Shown piece by piece: positions 17,724-26,794 of a stretch of DNA of 64,000 nucleotides. Source of the stretch: Chitinophaga pinensis (GTDB taxonomy: Bacteria > Bacteroidota > Bacteroidia > UBA7662); the NCBI GenBank assembly GCA_945874665.1, contig CAMCHJ010000003.1, forward strand, positions 79,218 to 143,217, given 5' to 3'. The notes beneath the pieces are model-generated. The model saw only the letters and a program-made list of their open reading frames with translations. It had not been told where the DNA came from and searched no databases. Each line of letters opens with the position of its first letter. Within the stretch, counting starts at the first letter, position 1. The translations under genes were made by a program, and so were the position numbers.

Positions 17724-18758
17724 ATGATTCAAATCGACCAAGCCAGCATCGATAAACTTATCTACCACCGCCTTTTTGAGGAGGAGGGTGGCGAGCCCGA
17801 CCTAAACGAAGTGCCCTATTTCCGAGAAAATGTGGAAGAAGAGGAAGTCCTGAAGCGTATTTTCTTGAAACCCTTTACACAAACTGCCGCTACTTTTGAG
17901 TTTACGCATGAAGTAGAGCTGCATTTAAATCCGCTGTATAGTCTGGCCAAAAACATCGAGCAAGAACGTGATTTTACCGAAAGCTCGCAGCTCATTTGCA
18001 AACATTTACATCAGGTATCTCGGCATCCAGCCATTCCCGGTGGCGATTTATTTGTAATCAGCTTTCAAAACGTGCAAATGGGCAATGCTGTTTACAACGC
18101 TTTGGGGATTTACAAGATTGAAAATAAAGACTTCTTCCTTGAAACGGCAGAAGTCATTACTGGCACCCCTGGACTCCGGATCAAGCAAGGCATCGGTGGC
18201 AAACGTTTTGATAAGGCTTGTTTGGTGCTTTTTACAGAGGAAGAGGCTTATACGTTGTTGATGATGGAAAAGGCGGGGAGCGAAACTGATTATTGGCAGC
18301 GGGCATTTATTGGGTTAAAATCAAAGCAAGACAATGTAAACCACACCAATAGCTTTTTAACTCTAACTAAAAATTTTGTAATCCAGCAATATCCTGAGGA
18401 ATTTGAAGTAAACAGGGCCGATCAAATTGATTTACTCAACCGGTCCGTCGATTTTTTCAAAAAACATGAGCAATTCGATAAGCAGGAGTTCGAAAGCGAG
18501 GTATTGCAAGATGCCGAGGTCATTAAAAGTTTCCATGCTTACAACAAACAAATCCAGCAGGAAGGCCAATGGGATTTAGCAGATCAGTTTGAGATTTCAG
18601 CGGTGGCCGTTAAGAAACAGCAGCGCATCTTTAAGAGCGTATTGAAGCTCGACAAGAATTTCCACATCTACATCCATGGCAACCGGGAGCTCATTGAACA
18701 GGGCACCGATCCTGACGGCAGGAAGTTTTACAAAATTTATTACAACAACGAGGCTTAA
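17724..18758 (+). CDS. Nucleoid-associated protein, NdpA/YejK (37 kDa) family
   Basis: Protein of 344 residues resembling the NA37/YejK family that associates with the bacterial nucleoid. Visible family traits are the N-terminal IDKLIYHRL segment, an acidic middle region, and a C-terminal KSVLKLDKNFHIYIHG motif (about 310-325) leading to GRKFYKIYYNNEA. It lacks recognisable catalytic motifs. It follows the pseudouridine synthase by 2 bases. Its TAA overlaps the TAA of the convergent DCC gene within one TTAA tetramer. The assignment is by pattern recognition and fairly confident; its role in this organism is not known. Confidence 0.82.
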   Translation: MIQIDQASIDKLIYHRLFEEEGGEPDLNEVPYFRENVEEEEVLKRIFLKPFTQTAATFEFTHEVELHLNPLYSLAKNIEQERDFTESSQLICKHLHQVSRHPAIPGGDLFVISFQNVQMGNAVYNALGIYKIENKDFFLETAEVITGTPGLRIKQGIGGKRFDKACLVLFTEEEAYTLLMMEKAGSETDYWQRAFIGLKSKQDNVNHTNSFLTLTKNFVIQQYPEEFEVNRADQIDLLNRSVDFFKKHEQFDKQEFESEVLQDAEVIKSFHAYNKQIQQEGQWDLADQFEISAVAVKKQQRIFKSVLKLDKNFHIYIHGNRELIEQGTDPDGRKFYKIYYNNEA

Positions 18759-19144
18759 GCTAGGAAGCGACTTTGGCTATTTGCGCTTGGCAAAGGACAA
18801 TTCTCAAATTTGCCAAATACCCGGTAGCGGTTGCGTGCAATTAGTTTATAGGCCCAATCACGGATAAAGGCTGGTATTACAATCCAAACGGCATGCAACC
18901 GCCAAAAGCCGCCAAGTAAGCCAAGCATTTTGATAACAGCTGTAGACTGCTCGTATAGCTTATCCTCGTGCCACAGCAGCACTGAATCGCCTTCAACTGA
19001 TAAGTAATTTCTTTTTAGACCCTGTGCAAAAGCACTGTCTAAGGTGGCAAAACGAAAAAGCCGTTTGTGATCATGGCGGAGCAAAAACTGCACTGACCAA
19101 TGACACAAACGGCAATGTCCGTCGAAAATGATTACGGGGTTCAT
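18755..19144 (-). CDS. Thiol-disulfide oxidoreductase-like DCC family protein (DUF393)
   Basis: Small protein of 129 residues with the DCC-family motif DGHCRLCH (8-15; cysteines C11 and C14) after a beta strand, and a thioredoxin-like layout (YuxK family). These are predicted to act on disulfides, but substrates are generally unknown. Its ATG overlaps the TGA of the DUF349 gene (ATGA), so the two are translationally coupled, and it overlaps the convergent NdpA-like gene by 4 bases. No signal peptide; cytoplasmic. Confidence 0.88.
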   Translation of the reverse strand: MNPVIIFDGHCRLCHWSVQFLLRHDHKRLFRFATLDSAFAQGLKRNYLSVEGDSVLLWHEDKLYEQSTAVIKMLGLLGGFWRLHAVWIVIPAFIRDWAYKLIARNRYRVFGKFENCPLPSANSQSRFLA

Positions 19145-21258
19145 GCGTCGCGCAGTAGCAGCAGCTTTTCCTTTAACTGTGCCATTTCACTACGCGCGCG
19201 CTCAATTTTTTGTTCTATTTCCTTACGCAGCATGTCTGCGTTTTTTGATTTTGCGAAGAATTCCATGTTGTTTTGCCACAGCAAAATGTCGTTGGTAAGG
19301 TGACTGATGCGGGTTTGGATTTGGAATTGCTCCTTACGCAAGCCGCGGTCACCGTCTTTACCAGACTTAATGGTCTCTAGTTTTTGTTGGAAATTAAGCT
19401 TGGTTTTTTCCTGCACCGAGATCTTTAACTCGTCGAAATGCTTGTTTAAGGCATTCCGGTATCTATCATTAATATCCTTTTTGTCTTTCAACGGTATAAA
19501 GCCAATCTCCAGCCACTCGCGCTGAAAGTCTTTGAGCGCATCCAAGTCGGTTTTCTGATTACCTGAACCTACAAAAGCTTCAATTTTTTCAATCAAGGCA
19601 ATTTTAAGCTTCAAGTTTTCCTCATGACGGGCATCTTGACCGCCAAAATGCTGGTTTTTGCGTTCAAAAAACAGATCGCAAGCCTTGCGGAATCGCTGCC
19701 AAACTTTGTCGCTCGCCTTGCGGTTTACGGCACCAATCTTTTTCCATTCTTTTTGCAAACGGATGATGGTTTCGGTAGTCGCTTTCCAATCCTCACTTTC
19801 CATAAATGACTCTGCCTGTACGCAAAGGGCCTCTTTAGCCTGCAGGTTTTCGATTTGCTCTTGGCGAATTGTGCGGTAGAACAAGTTTTTAGCCGTGAAG
19901 AAAAGATCACAAGCCTGCTTAAATCGTCTCCAAACCACCGAATTGGTAGCTTTTGGTGCAAATCCAATGGTCTTCCATTCGGCTTGCAAAGCTTCTACTT
20001 GCTCGCTCAACTTCTGCCAACCTTGGTGCTCCTTGGCTGGGGTTTCAAGAAGGGCTTCTACTTTTTCGCAAAGGGCTGTTTTTTTGATGAAATTGCTTTC
20101 ACGCTCAGTATCTAAGGTTTGGAAATAATTTTTGCGCTTGTCGTATACTTTATCGGAAGCAGCCTTGAAGCGCTCCCAAATAGAATCCTTTTGTTCACGC
20201 GGCACTGGGCCAATCTGTTTCCAATGCTCATGTAATAAATTGAGGGTTTCGATAGCTTTTTTGATGGAGGACTCCAACAAGAGTTCTTCTGCCTTTTCGC
20301 ATAGTTCTACTTTGCCTACTAAGTTTTTAGACAAATCGAGTTCCTTCAACTCACGATTGATTCGCAGGTTGTCATAAAACTTATCGATGAGGAAATGGTA
20401 TTTCTGCCATTGCTCGTTTCGGTGGGCTGGAGGTACAGCGCCAGTTTCTTTCCATAACTGCTGGATGCTGCGGAGCTTATCTATATCTGTGATGCCCTTG
20501 GTTTCTTCGTCTTCAATGAGCTGGTGCAATTGCTCCAACATGGCCTCCTTGGCGCGGAAATTGGTAAGTAGCGCCTGCTCCCGGCTTTCTTTTTCTTTGG
20601 TGCGACGGTGGCCGTATTTGGATAAAGTTTCTAAAAACAGCAAGTGCAAAGGATTAGGCGTCGGCGCAAAATCCTCTTCTTTATTATCTTCCGCCACAAA
20701 AGCAGCCAATTTATCGGCACGCTCATGCTCAAAGTGATGTTCAATCATGCCCCGGAGTACATTCATCTTGGTGCGAATGTTGGCGAGATTTTCTTCTTTG
20801 GAGGTTTCAACGAATAAGCTAATGAGCTGCTCTAAGGTTAAGTTGGCAAAAGCCTCCTCGTCGTGCTGCTCTTCTTCATGTTCCTCCTCAATTTCTTCGC
20901 TATCGTCTTCTACCGTCATCATTACCGCAGCTATTTCTGAAACTGACACAGGTGTTTCTGCTACAGAAATAGGCATTACTTCGGCAATAACAGCGATTTC
21001 TACCGTTTCAGACGTTGCTTCCTGCACTTTAGCCTTGGTTTTGGCTGCTGCTGGTTTAACGTCCTTGGCCACTGCTGCTTCTTTTTTTGGAGAGCGCTTT
21101 TTGGCCGGTTTTTCTGCTGCTACGGGCGTTTCTGCTGTAGATTGAATTTCCTCTTGCTCAGCTTTGTTAGCTTCTTGAGAGTCTTCGTAAGTATTTGCAG
21201 CTTTTTTGTCTGCTTCAAATCCTTCGGATGTGTTTTCTTTGTGCTCTGAATGGGTCAT
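19141..21258 (-). CDS. DUF349-repeat protein with long acidic/Ala-Lys N terminus
   Basis: Cytoplasmic protein of 705 residues. Residues 1 to about 150 are low-complexity: Ala/Lys/Glu-rich, then a strongly acidic run (DDSEEIEEEHEEEQHDEE). From about 250 onward there are at least five DUF349 helical repeats, each marked by a W-K/E-x-I/T-G core (for example LWKETGAV, HWKQIGPV, EWKTIGFA, EWKKIGAV, EWLEIGFI) followed by a W..F..A.D.F pattern; a coiled coil ends the protein. DUF349 proteins have no settled biochemical role; the helical repeats suggest nucleic-acid or ribosome contact, which is inference. It is coupled by ATGA overlap to the DCC gene. A TATCTTTG element lies 64 bases upstream. Confidence 0.88.
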   Translation of the reverse strand: MTHSEHKENTSEGFEADKKAANTYEDSQEANKAEQEEIQSTAETPVAAEKPAKKRSPKKEAAVAKDVKPAAAKTKAKVQEATSETVEIAVIAEVMPISVAETPVSVSEIAAVMMTVEDDSEEIEEEHEEEQHDEEAFANLTLEQLISLFVETSKEENLANIRTKMNVLRGMIEHHFEHERADKLAAFVAEDNKEEDFAPTPNPLHLLFLETLSKYGHRRTKEKESREQALLTNFRAKEAMLEQLHQLIEDEETKGITDIDKLRSIQQLWKETGAVPPAHRNEQWQKYHFLIDKFYDNLRINRELKELDLSKNLVGKVELCEKAEELLLESSIKKAIETLNLLHEHWKQIGPVPREQKDSIWERFKAASDKVYDKRKNYFQTLDTERESNFIKKTALCEKVEALLETPAKEHQGWQKLSEQVEALQAEWKTIGFAPKATNSVVWRRFKQACDLFFTAKNLFYRTIRQEQIENLQAKEALCVQAESFMESEDWKATTETIIRLQKEWKKIGAVNRKASDKVWQRFRKACDLFFERKNQHFGGQDARHEENLKLKIALIEKIEAFVGSGNQKTDLDALKDFQREWLEIGFIPLKDKKDINDRYRNALNKHFDELKISVQEKTKLNFQQKLETIKSGKDGDRGLRKEQFQIQTRISHLTNDILLWQNNMEFFAKSKNADMLRKEIEQKIERARSEMAQLKEKLLLLRDA

Positions 21259-21322
21259 CGATGTTCGCTTAATGGCGGTGTTTTGAAAAAACGCTGAAAA
21301 TTACGACGATTCGAGCCAATCT

Positions 21323-21330
21323 CAAAGATA
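21323..21330 (-). promoter_or_regulatory. -7 element TATCTTTG upstream of the DUF349 gene
   Basis: Exact TAnnTTTG match on the minus strand, 64 bases before the DUF349 ATG, in the 110-base divergent gap with the HMG-CoA lyase gene. No convincing -33 element was found. Confidence 0.35.
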
Positions 21331-21368
21331 AACCCGCAAAACAAACGCTTTTAGAACGAATATAAGGT

Positions 21369-22244
21369 ATGCAGCCCACAGATAACGCCCTTCAACTGAT
21401 CGAATGCCCTCGCGATGCCATGCAAGGCATACAAGAATTCATACCTACTACTTTGAAGGTAGAATATCTTAATTTGTTGTTAGAAGTGGGTTTTGACGTG
21501 CTTGACTTCGGTAGTTTTGTTTCTTCTAAAGCCATACCGCAACTGCGTGATACGAAAGAGGTGCTCGATAAATTGGTGTTTATGGGCAGTCAAACAAAAT
21601 TATTGGCCATCGTAGCTAATTTAAGAGGGGCAGAGGACGCCACCCCCTTCGACCAAATTAAATACTTGGGTTTTCCTTTTTCGGTGAGTGAAACTTTCCA
21701 ACAGCGCAATACCAATAGCAGCATTGCGGAGTCGTTTGAACAAGTAGAACGCATGCAGGAATTGTGCCTGCGCACAGGTAAAGAAATGGTGCTTTACCTC
21801 TCTATGGGCTTTGGAAATCCTTATGGAGAAGCGTATAGTCCTGAAATTGTGGCGCATTGGGTAGATAAATTGGCTGGCATTGGCGTTGGTATCATGTCGC
21901 TCAGCGATACGGTAGGCGTTAGTACTCCCACAAATATTAAAGCCTTATACAGCCACATCACGCCTTTGTATCCTGAAGTAACTTTTGGCGTTCATTTACA
22001 TTCTCACCCATCTACGAGAGATGAGAAGATAGCGGCAGCCTATGAAAGTGGTTGCCGCAGGTTTGATGGGGCCTTGCTGGGTTTTGGCGGCTGTCCGATG
22101 GCCAACGACGATATGGTTGGCAATATGGCCACCGAAAACTTAATCGCCTACAGCCGCAAACGAAAAATCCCTGTGCATTTGAATATTGATAAATTGCACG
22201 AAGCCCAATGGATGGCTACGGGTTTATTTAGTCGGTATCATTGA
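21369..22244 (+). CDS. Hydroxymethylglutaryl-CoA lyase
   Basis: DRE-TIM metallolyase family enzyme of 291 residues expected to split HMG-CoA into acetoacetate and acetyl-CoA, the last step of leucine breakdown. The N-terminal ECPRDAMQG (12-20) supplies the metal/substrate residues, HLHSHPS (about 212-218) gives the metal-binding histidines, and GFGGCPMA contains the catalytic cysteine (C242) of the HMG-CoA lyase signature. Leucine dehydrogenase at 61272-62369 fits the same pathway. It stands alone on the plus strand and ends in a strong bidirectional hairpin. Confidence 0.9.
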   Translation: MQPTDNALQLIECPRDAMQGIQEFIPTTLKVEYLNLLLEVGFDVLDFGSFVSSKAIPQLRDTKEVLDKLVFMGSQTKLLAIVANLRGAEDATPFDQIKYLGFPFSVSETFQQRNTNSSIAESFEQVERMQELCLRTGKEMVLYLSMGFGNPYGEAYSPEIVAHWVDKLAGIGVGIMSLSDTVGVSTPTNIKALYSHITPLYPEVTFGVHLHSHPSTRDEKIAAAYESGCRRFDGALLGFGGCPMANDDMVGNMATENLIAYSRKRKIPVHLNIDKLHEAQWMATGLFSRYH

Positions 22245-22255
22245 GTTGTTTAAGC

Positions 22256-22290
22256 AAAAGCGGCTATTCGAGGTCGAAATAGCCGCTTTT
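22256..22290. terminator. Bidirectional hairpin terminator between HMG-CoA lyase and alcohol dehydrogenase
   Basis: Arms AAAAGCGGCTATT (22256-22268) and AATAGCCGCTTTT (22278-22290) pair perfectly over 13 bases with a 9-base loop. The T-rich side on each strand suits both converging genes. Confidence 0.85.
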
Positions 22291-22321
22291 ACTTATTCTT
22301 TTACCAAAATAGGACAGCTGA

Positions 22322-23467
22322 CTATGCCATCAGTTTTAAAATGGCTTCATAATCGGCTTTTTGCATATCAAAGTAGCTTCCGCGTACTTTATTATCCACC
22401 AGCGTTTGTACAATAAGCGCGTGTTGGTCCGTGCCAATTCCCCATTCTACAAGGCGCTTTGGTGTGCCAATGGCACCATAGAATGCTTCTAGCGCATCTA
22501 TAAAATCTTTGCCGTTCATGCCTGGACCTAAAGTTCGTTCAGCCATAAAATCCATCTTGGCCTCGATTTGTCCGTAAAAATGCTTCATCCAGGCAGGGTA
22601 GATGATGGAAAGTCCTGCGCCATGCGGAATATCAAAAAGCACACTCAAAACATGTTCATACGCATGCACACCGAAATCGCCATTGCGCTTGCCTGCGTTT
22701 AAGGTTCCGTTTAGCGCTACCGTGCTGAGCCATAGCAAATTTGCCCGCGCTTCGTAGTTATTGGGATTGGCAATGGCGGTGGGACCGTATTGCAAGGCCA
22801 ATTTGATGATATCACTGGCCAAATGATCCGATAAAGGAGACGCATCTATGCCAAAAAACAATTCAAAGGTATGGGCCATCAAATCAGCAATGCCGTAAGC
22901 GGTGTAGCCAGCAGGTACGCTAAAGGTATAAACAGGGTCTAGGTAGCTGATGTATGGATACAGTAGCTCATTTCCCCAGCCGCGCTTGTGCTTATTCACT
23001 GTGTCTTGCAACACTGTAAAACGGTTCATTTCGGTGCCAGTAGCTGCCAAGGTAAGTACCGCTAAAAGCGGCAGGGCTGCCGTAGGTTTAATGCCCTTGC
23101 CGCTGTAAAACTCCCAAACCGAGTGCTCACTGTAAAAACCGGCACAAACCGCTTTGGCCGTATCAATCACCGAGCCACCACCCACGGCAATGATCATTTG
23201 CGCGCCAAATTGCTTGGCCTGAGCAACTGCAGCATCGGCATCTTGGTATTCTGGGTTCGATTTGATGCCTTCAAAAATCTCAAAAGCAATGTTAGCGGTC
23301 TTTAAGTGCTTGGTGACTTGCTCCAAAATGCCGTTCTTCTTTACCGAGCCTTTGCCAATAATGATAAAGGCCTTTTGCCCAATTTGGGCTGCATCTGTGC
23401 CAATTGAATTGGTGCAATCTCTGCCAAATTGGATCCTCGTGGGATTATATGCTGAAAAATTTTCCAT
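22322..23467 (-). CDS. Iron-containing alcohol dehydrogenase
   Basis: Group III (Fe-dependent) NAD(P)H alcohol dehydrogenase of 381 residues, similar in layout to BdhA/YugJ-type butanol dehydrogenases. The nucleotide-binding GGGSVIDTAKAV motif (about 97-108) and the iron ligands are visible: D and H in ADLMAHTFE (about 192-200), H in HAYEHVLSVL and H in IPHGAGLSIIYPAWMKHF. It reduces aldehydes or oxidises short alcohols; the substrate cannot be told. It is divergent from the queuosine precursor transporter gene with a 58-base gap. Confidence 0.9.
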   Translation of the reverse strand: MENFSAYNPTRIQFGRDCTNSIGTDAAQIGQKAFIIIGKGSVKKNGILEQVTKHLKTANIAFEIFEGIKSNPEYQDADAAVAQAKQFGAQMIIAVGGGSVIDTAKAVCAGFYSEHSVWEFYSGKGIKPTAALPLLAVLTLAATGTEMNRFTVLQDTVNKHKRGWGNELLYPYISYLDPVYTFSVPAGYTAYGIADLMAHTFELFFGIDASPLSDHLASDIIKLALQYGPTAIANPNNYEARANLLWLSTVALNGTLNAGKRNGDFGVHAYEHVLSVLFDIPHGAGLSIIYPAWMKHFYGQIEAKMDFMAERTLGPGMNGKDFIDALEAFYGAIGTPKRLVEWGIGTDQHALIVQTLVDNKVRGSYFDMQKADYEAILKLMA

Positions 23468-23525
23468 GAAATTTTGGTGGTCTTTTTTGTTTGCTCACTT
23501 TTACATTCAAAGAACGGATTTTTAT

Positions 23526-24329
23526 ATGAGCCTAATTCAAAATATGCAACATTGGCACCCCCGAAAGGTTTATCTTTTTTTGTTTTTGGGAGGCTTTTTC
23601 ATTGCCAATGCGCTACTGGCAGAATTTATTGGAGTTAAGATTTTCTCTTTGGAGAAAAGTCTAGGTATAGAAGTGTTCAAAATCAACATTTTTGGCCTTG
23701 AAGACCTTGGTTTTAACCTGACCGCTGGCGTATTGCTTTGGCCCGTGGTTTTTATCATGACCGACATCATCAACGAGTATTTTGGCATGAAGGGGGTGCG
23801 CAGCTTCTCTTTTTTCACAGCTGGGTTAATCGTTTATGCCTTTATCATGGTTTATTTGGCCATTCAGCTCACACCAGCCGATTTTTGGCCAGGCTCACAA
23901 AGCGAAAAAGGAGTGGTAGACCTGCAGCAAGCCTTTCAGGCCATTTTTGGACAAGGTCTTTGGATCATTGTTGGTTCGTTAACCGCTTTTTTGATTGGTC
24001 AATTGGTAGATGTATTTGTATTTCACAAAGTAAAAATGATTACCGGAGAGCGCTACATTTGGGCTAGAGCCACTGGATCTACTTTGGTTTCGCAGTTTAT
24101 CGACAGTTTTGTGGTCCTTTTTATTGCTTTTTACATTGGTGCAGACTGGTCGTTAAAGCTGGTACTGGGCATTGGCATCGTTAATTATATGTACAAATTT
24201 ACCGTGGCTTTAGTACTTACGCCCCTCATTTATGCTGCCCATAACCTTATTGATCGGTACCTTGGTCAAGAACTTTCTGAAAAAATGCGCACCGAAGCCC
24301 TTGCCGATAAGGCGCTCGCTACGGTTTAA
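23526..24329 (+). CDS. Queuosine precursor transporter, YhhQ/VUT family
   Basis: Inner-membrane protein of 267 residues with six predicted helices (about 14-32, 55-80, 95-118, 140-160, 185-215, 220-240). The family hallmark FIMTDIINEYFG is at about 76-87. Characterised members (YhhQ) import preQ0/preQ1 for tRNA queuosine synthesis. The ATG at 23526 was chosen because the frame's longer upstream part lies inside the divergent alcohol dehydrogenase gene and lacks family similarity. No queuosine synthesis genes lie nearby. The DUF6580 membrane gene follows after 33 bases but has its own -7 element. Confidence 0.88.
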   Translation: MSLIQNMQHWHPRKVYLFLFLGGFFIANALLAEFIGVKIFSLEKSLGIEVFKINIFGLEDLGFNLTAGVLLWPVVFIMTDIINEYFGMKGVRSFSFFTAGLIVYAFIMVYLAIQLTPADFWPGSQSEKGVVDLQQAFQAIFGQGLWIIVGSLTAFLIGQLVDVFVFHKVKMITGERYIWARATGSTLVSQFIDSFVVLFIAFYIGADWSLKLVLGIGIVNYMYKFTVALVLTPLIYAAHNLIDRYLGQELSEKMRTEALADKALATV

Positions 24330-24334
24330 TTCCT

Positions 24335-24342
24335 TATTTTTG
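24335..24342 (+). promoter_or_regulatory. -7 element TATTTTTG before the DUF6580 gene
   Basis: Exact TAnnTTTG match, 20 bases before the ATG at 24363, in the 33-base gap behind the queuosine precursor transporter gene. It allows independent transcription of the DUF6580 gene. Confidence 0.5.
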
Positions 24343-24362
24343 GCCACACCTTAGATACGTTT

Positions 24363-24908
24363 ATGAAAATCAACAAAAACATACTCATCACGGCTTTGAT
24401 TTTGGTAGCCGCCGTAACACGTTTGTTGCCTCATCCAGTTAATTTTGGACCGATGGCTGCCATCGCCTTGTTTGCCGGAGCTCAATTAGGGAATCGCAAA
24501 TGGGCCATGCTAACCATTTTATTGGCAGCCATGTTTAGCGATTTACTGGTGAACGCCATTATTTACAATCACTTTAGCCTGAGCTATTTTGTGAGCGCAG
24601 GCACTTTGAGCATTTATGCTTGTTATTTGCTTTTTGGACTGTTTGGAGGAAGTATAAAAACTGCAACCATCCCAAGTGTGGGTGGCAAGGCCATTTTAAG
24701 TTCCCTCATTTTCTTTTTGGTAACCAACTTTATGGTGTGGATGGGAAGCGGCATGTATACACCCGATATGGCTGGCTTACTAACATCCTACGTGGCGGCT
24801 TTACCTTTCTTGCAAAATGCGCTTGCTGGCGATTTGATGTACAGCGCAGCACTGTTTGGTGCCTATGCCTTGGTTGTAAAAGCAGAACCAGCTTGGTTGA
24901 AGGCTTAG
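24363..24908 (+). CDS. DUF6580-type small integral membrane protein
   Basis: Very hydrophobic protein of 181 residues with five or six predicted helices. Recognisable stretches are an N-terminal ITALILVAAVTRLLPHP-NF segment, GPMAAIALFAGA and a DLLVNAI motif after the second helix. The pattern (PHP-N-P-A-LFAGA) matches the DUF6580 family, which resembles S-components of ECF vitamin transporters in size and topology. Function is unknown. It sits right behind the queuosine precursor transporter gene, which makes a second uptake protein an attractive but untested idea. A strong terminator follows. Confidence 0.75.
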   Translation: MKINKNILITALILVAAVTRLLPHPVNFGPMAAIALFAGAQLGNRKWAMLTILLAAMFSDLLVNAIIYNHFSLSYFVSAGTLSIYACYLLFGLFGGSIKTATIPSVGGKAILSSLIFFLVTNFMVWMGSGMYTPDMAGLLTSYVAALPFLQNALAGDLMYSAALFGAYALVVKAEPAWLKA

Positions 24909-24926
24909 ACAAAATATAACGCATAA

Positions 24927-24960
24927 AAAAGCCCCTCTATCGCTTGGTAGAGGGGCTTTT
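24927..24960. terminator. Bidirectional terminator between DUF6580 and icd
   Basis: Arms AAAAGCCCCTCTA (24927-24939) and TAGAGGGGCTTTT (24948-24960) form a perfect 13-bp GC-rich stem with an 8-base loop, flanked by A and T runs, so it can stop transcription from both sides. Confidence 0.92.
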
Positions 24961-24972
24961 CTTTTGGGTAGC

Positions 24973-26199
24973 TTAGCTCAACTTGGCAATCAAATGGCTG
25001 TTCAACTTCTCTAAAAACTCTTCTGTATTGAGATAGTGTTCGCCATGATTTACCTTGTTACCATGGATACAAACAGCCAAATCTTTGGTCATGAAGCCCG
25101 CTTCTACGGTCTCCACGCAAACAGCTTCTAGCTTGTGACAGAAATCTATAAGCGCTTGGTTGCCATCTAATTTGCCACGAAATTCTAAACCTCTAGTCCA
25201 AGCAAAAATACTCGCTATAGGATTCGTTGAAGTAGCCTTTCCTTGTTGGTGATTGCGGTAGTGACGGGTTACAGTGCCGTGTGCTGCTTCGGCTTCCATA
25301 GTTTTGCCATCAGGCGTAATCAATACGGAAGTCATGAGGCCTAAAGACCCGAAACCTTGCGCCACGGTGTCTGACTGCACGTCGCCATCATAGTTTTTGC
25401 ATGCCCATACAAAGTTGCCATTCCATTTAAGGGCAGAAGCTACCATGTCGTCAATCAAACGGTGCTCGTATACAATGCCTTCAGTTTCAAAAGCGGCTTT
25501 ATAATCTGCTTGATAGATTTCTTCAAAGATGTCTTTAAAGCGGCCATCGTATTTTTTAAGGATGGTGTTTTTGGTTGATAAATAAAGTGGCCATTTTTTG
25601 CTCAGCGCTTGGTTGAAACAAGCATGCGCAAAGCCGCGAATCGATTCATCGGTGTTGTACATGGCTAAGGCTACCCCATCACCCTTAAAGTTGAATACCT
25701 CAAATTCTTGAACAGTACCGTCTTCGCCTTCAAATTTAACGGTGAGTTTGCCCTTGCCCTTGGTAACAAAGTCGGTGGCCCGGTACTGATCACCAAAAGC
25801 ATGGCGGCCAATACAAATAGGTGCGGTCCAATTAGGTACCAAGCGAGGGACGTTCTGCATCACAATCGGCTCGCGAAATACAGTGCCGTCTAAGATGTTG
25901 CGGATGGTGCCGTTGGGCGACTTCCACATTTGTTTGAGACTAAACTCTTTAACCCGATCTTCATCAGGGGTGATGGTGGCACATTTGATGCCTACATTAT
26001 ACTTTTTGATGGCTTCAGCAGCATCAATGGTTACTTGGTCATTGGTTTGGTCACGGTATTCGATACCTAAATCGTAATACTTAATATCGAGGTCCAAATA
26101 AGGTAAAATCAATTTGTCTTTGATGTATGCCCATATAATTCTGGTCATTTCATCGCCGTCTAGTTCGACGACAGGATTAGCAACTTTAATCTTTTGCAT
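24973..26199 (-). CDS. icd: Isocitrate dehydrogenase (NADP), eukaryote-like dimeric type
   Basis: Oxidatively decarboxylates isocitrate to 2-oxoglutarate in the TCA cycle. The 408-residue protein has the sequence style of the subfamily shared with eukaryotic NADP enzymes ([14 protein letters not shown] near residues 10-23; [20 protein letters not shown] near 93-112), rather than the E. coli type. Substrate residues S94, N96, R100 and R109 equivalents, and the metal-binding DDMVASALK and YDGDVQSD stretches (about 252-280), are all present. It is a single-gene unit read on the minus strand and ends at a strong terminator. Confidence 0.95.
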   Translation of the reverse strand: MQKIKVANPVVELDGDEMTRIIWAYIKDKLILPYLDLDIKYYDLGIEYRDQTNDQVTIDAAEAIKKYNVGIKCATITPDEDRVKEFSLKQMWKSPNGTIRNILDGTVFREPIVMQNVPRLVPNWTAPICIGRHAFGDQYRATDFVTKGKGKLTVKFEGEDGTVQEFEVFNFKGDGVALAMYNTDESIRGFAHACFNQALSKKWPLYLSTKNTILKKYDGRFKDIFEEIYQADYKAAFETEGIVYEHRLIDDMVASALKWNGNFVWACKNYDGDVQSDTVAQGFGSLGLMTSVLITPDGKTMEAEAAHGTVTRHYRNHQQGKATSTNPIASIFAWTRGLEFRGKLDGNQALIDFCHKLEAVCVETVEAGFMTKDLAVCIHGNKVNHGEHYLNTEEFLEKLNSHLIAKLS

Positions 26200-26303
26200 G
26201 GTGAATAAATTAGAAGGGCAATTTTAAGGATTTTTTAAGCCAATCACGAATGATTATAGCCATTTCAGTGCTGAAGGCCCTTTAATCAACAGTTGCTTTG
26301 CAC

Positions 26304-26753
26304 TTATTGCTCAAGTGAAGCCAGGCTAGCTAATTTTTTATTGCGTGCAAAGCGCAAAGATATGCGGTAACAGAGCAGGCCTAAAGGAATGATGATGAGC
26401 AACCAGCCTACTAAAGCAGCCAGGGCCCAATCTCCCAAAGCGTAAAACCATTCAAAATCAGCTGAAGTATTGGTGGTTCTGAAGGTTGTTGAAGGAAGCA
26501 GTTGTTTACCTATCAAACCAAATGGCACCATGAGGGCTAACTGAATAGGGTATAGGCCGTAAATCAGCAACATAACCAATGGGAGGTGCATACGAAAGAG
26601 CCAAACAACCAAAATACTCACTATACTCACCGGTCCGATAATTGGGAAGAGTCCTGCTGCTATGCCATAGCTTACCGAAATGGCCCAGCCATGGGGACTC
26701 AAATCTCCCACCAGCATTGCATGCATTTTCTCCTTTAAGCCGCTTAATTTCAC
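26304..26753 (-). CDS. DUF2062 membrane protein
   Basis: Integral membrane protein of 149 residues with the DUF2062 pattern: a short amphipathic start, SPHGWAISVSYGIAAGLFPIIG (helix about 19-45), then helices about 45-80 and 108-130. The start is GTG at 26753; no ATG is available. Function of the family is unknown; in some genomes it is fused or linked to glycosyltransferases and exporters, but here its neighbours are elbB (upstream, 41 bases) and icd. Probably cotranscribed with elbB. Confidence 0.78.
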   Translation of the reverse strand: MKLSGLKEKMHAMLVGDLSPHGWAISVSYGIAAGLFPIIGPVSIVSILVVWLFRMHLPLVMLLIYGLYPIQLALMVPFGLIGKQLLPSTTFRTTNTSADFEWFYALGDWALAALVGWLLIIIPLGLLCYRISLRFARNKKLASLASLEQ

Positions 26754-26794
26754 TACGTAAAGGTCTACTTTGAATGTGAAGTTGCCGTTAAGTT

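Noticed and set aside
20747..21145. Serine-rich 132-codon frame opposite the DUF349 gene
   Set aside because: The composition is the antisense of the acidic and Ala/Lys-rich region; no start signals or neighbours support it.
23262..23525. N-terminal extension of the queuosine precursor transporter by 88 codons
   Set aside because: The extension lies in the divergent alcohol dehydrogenase gene; the family N terminus begins at 23526.
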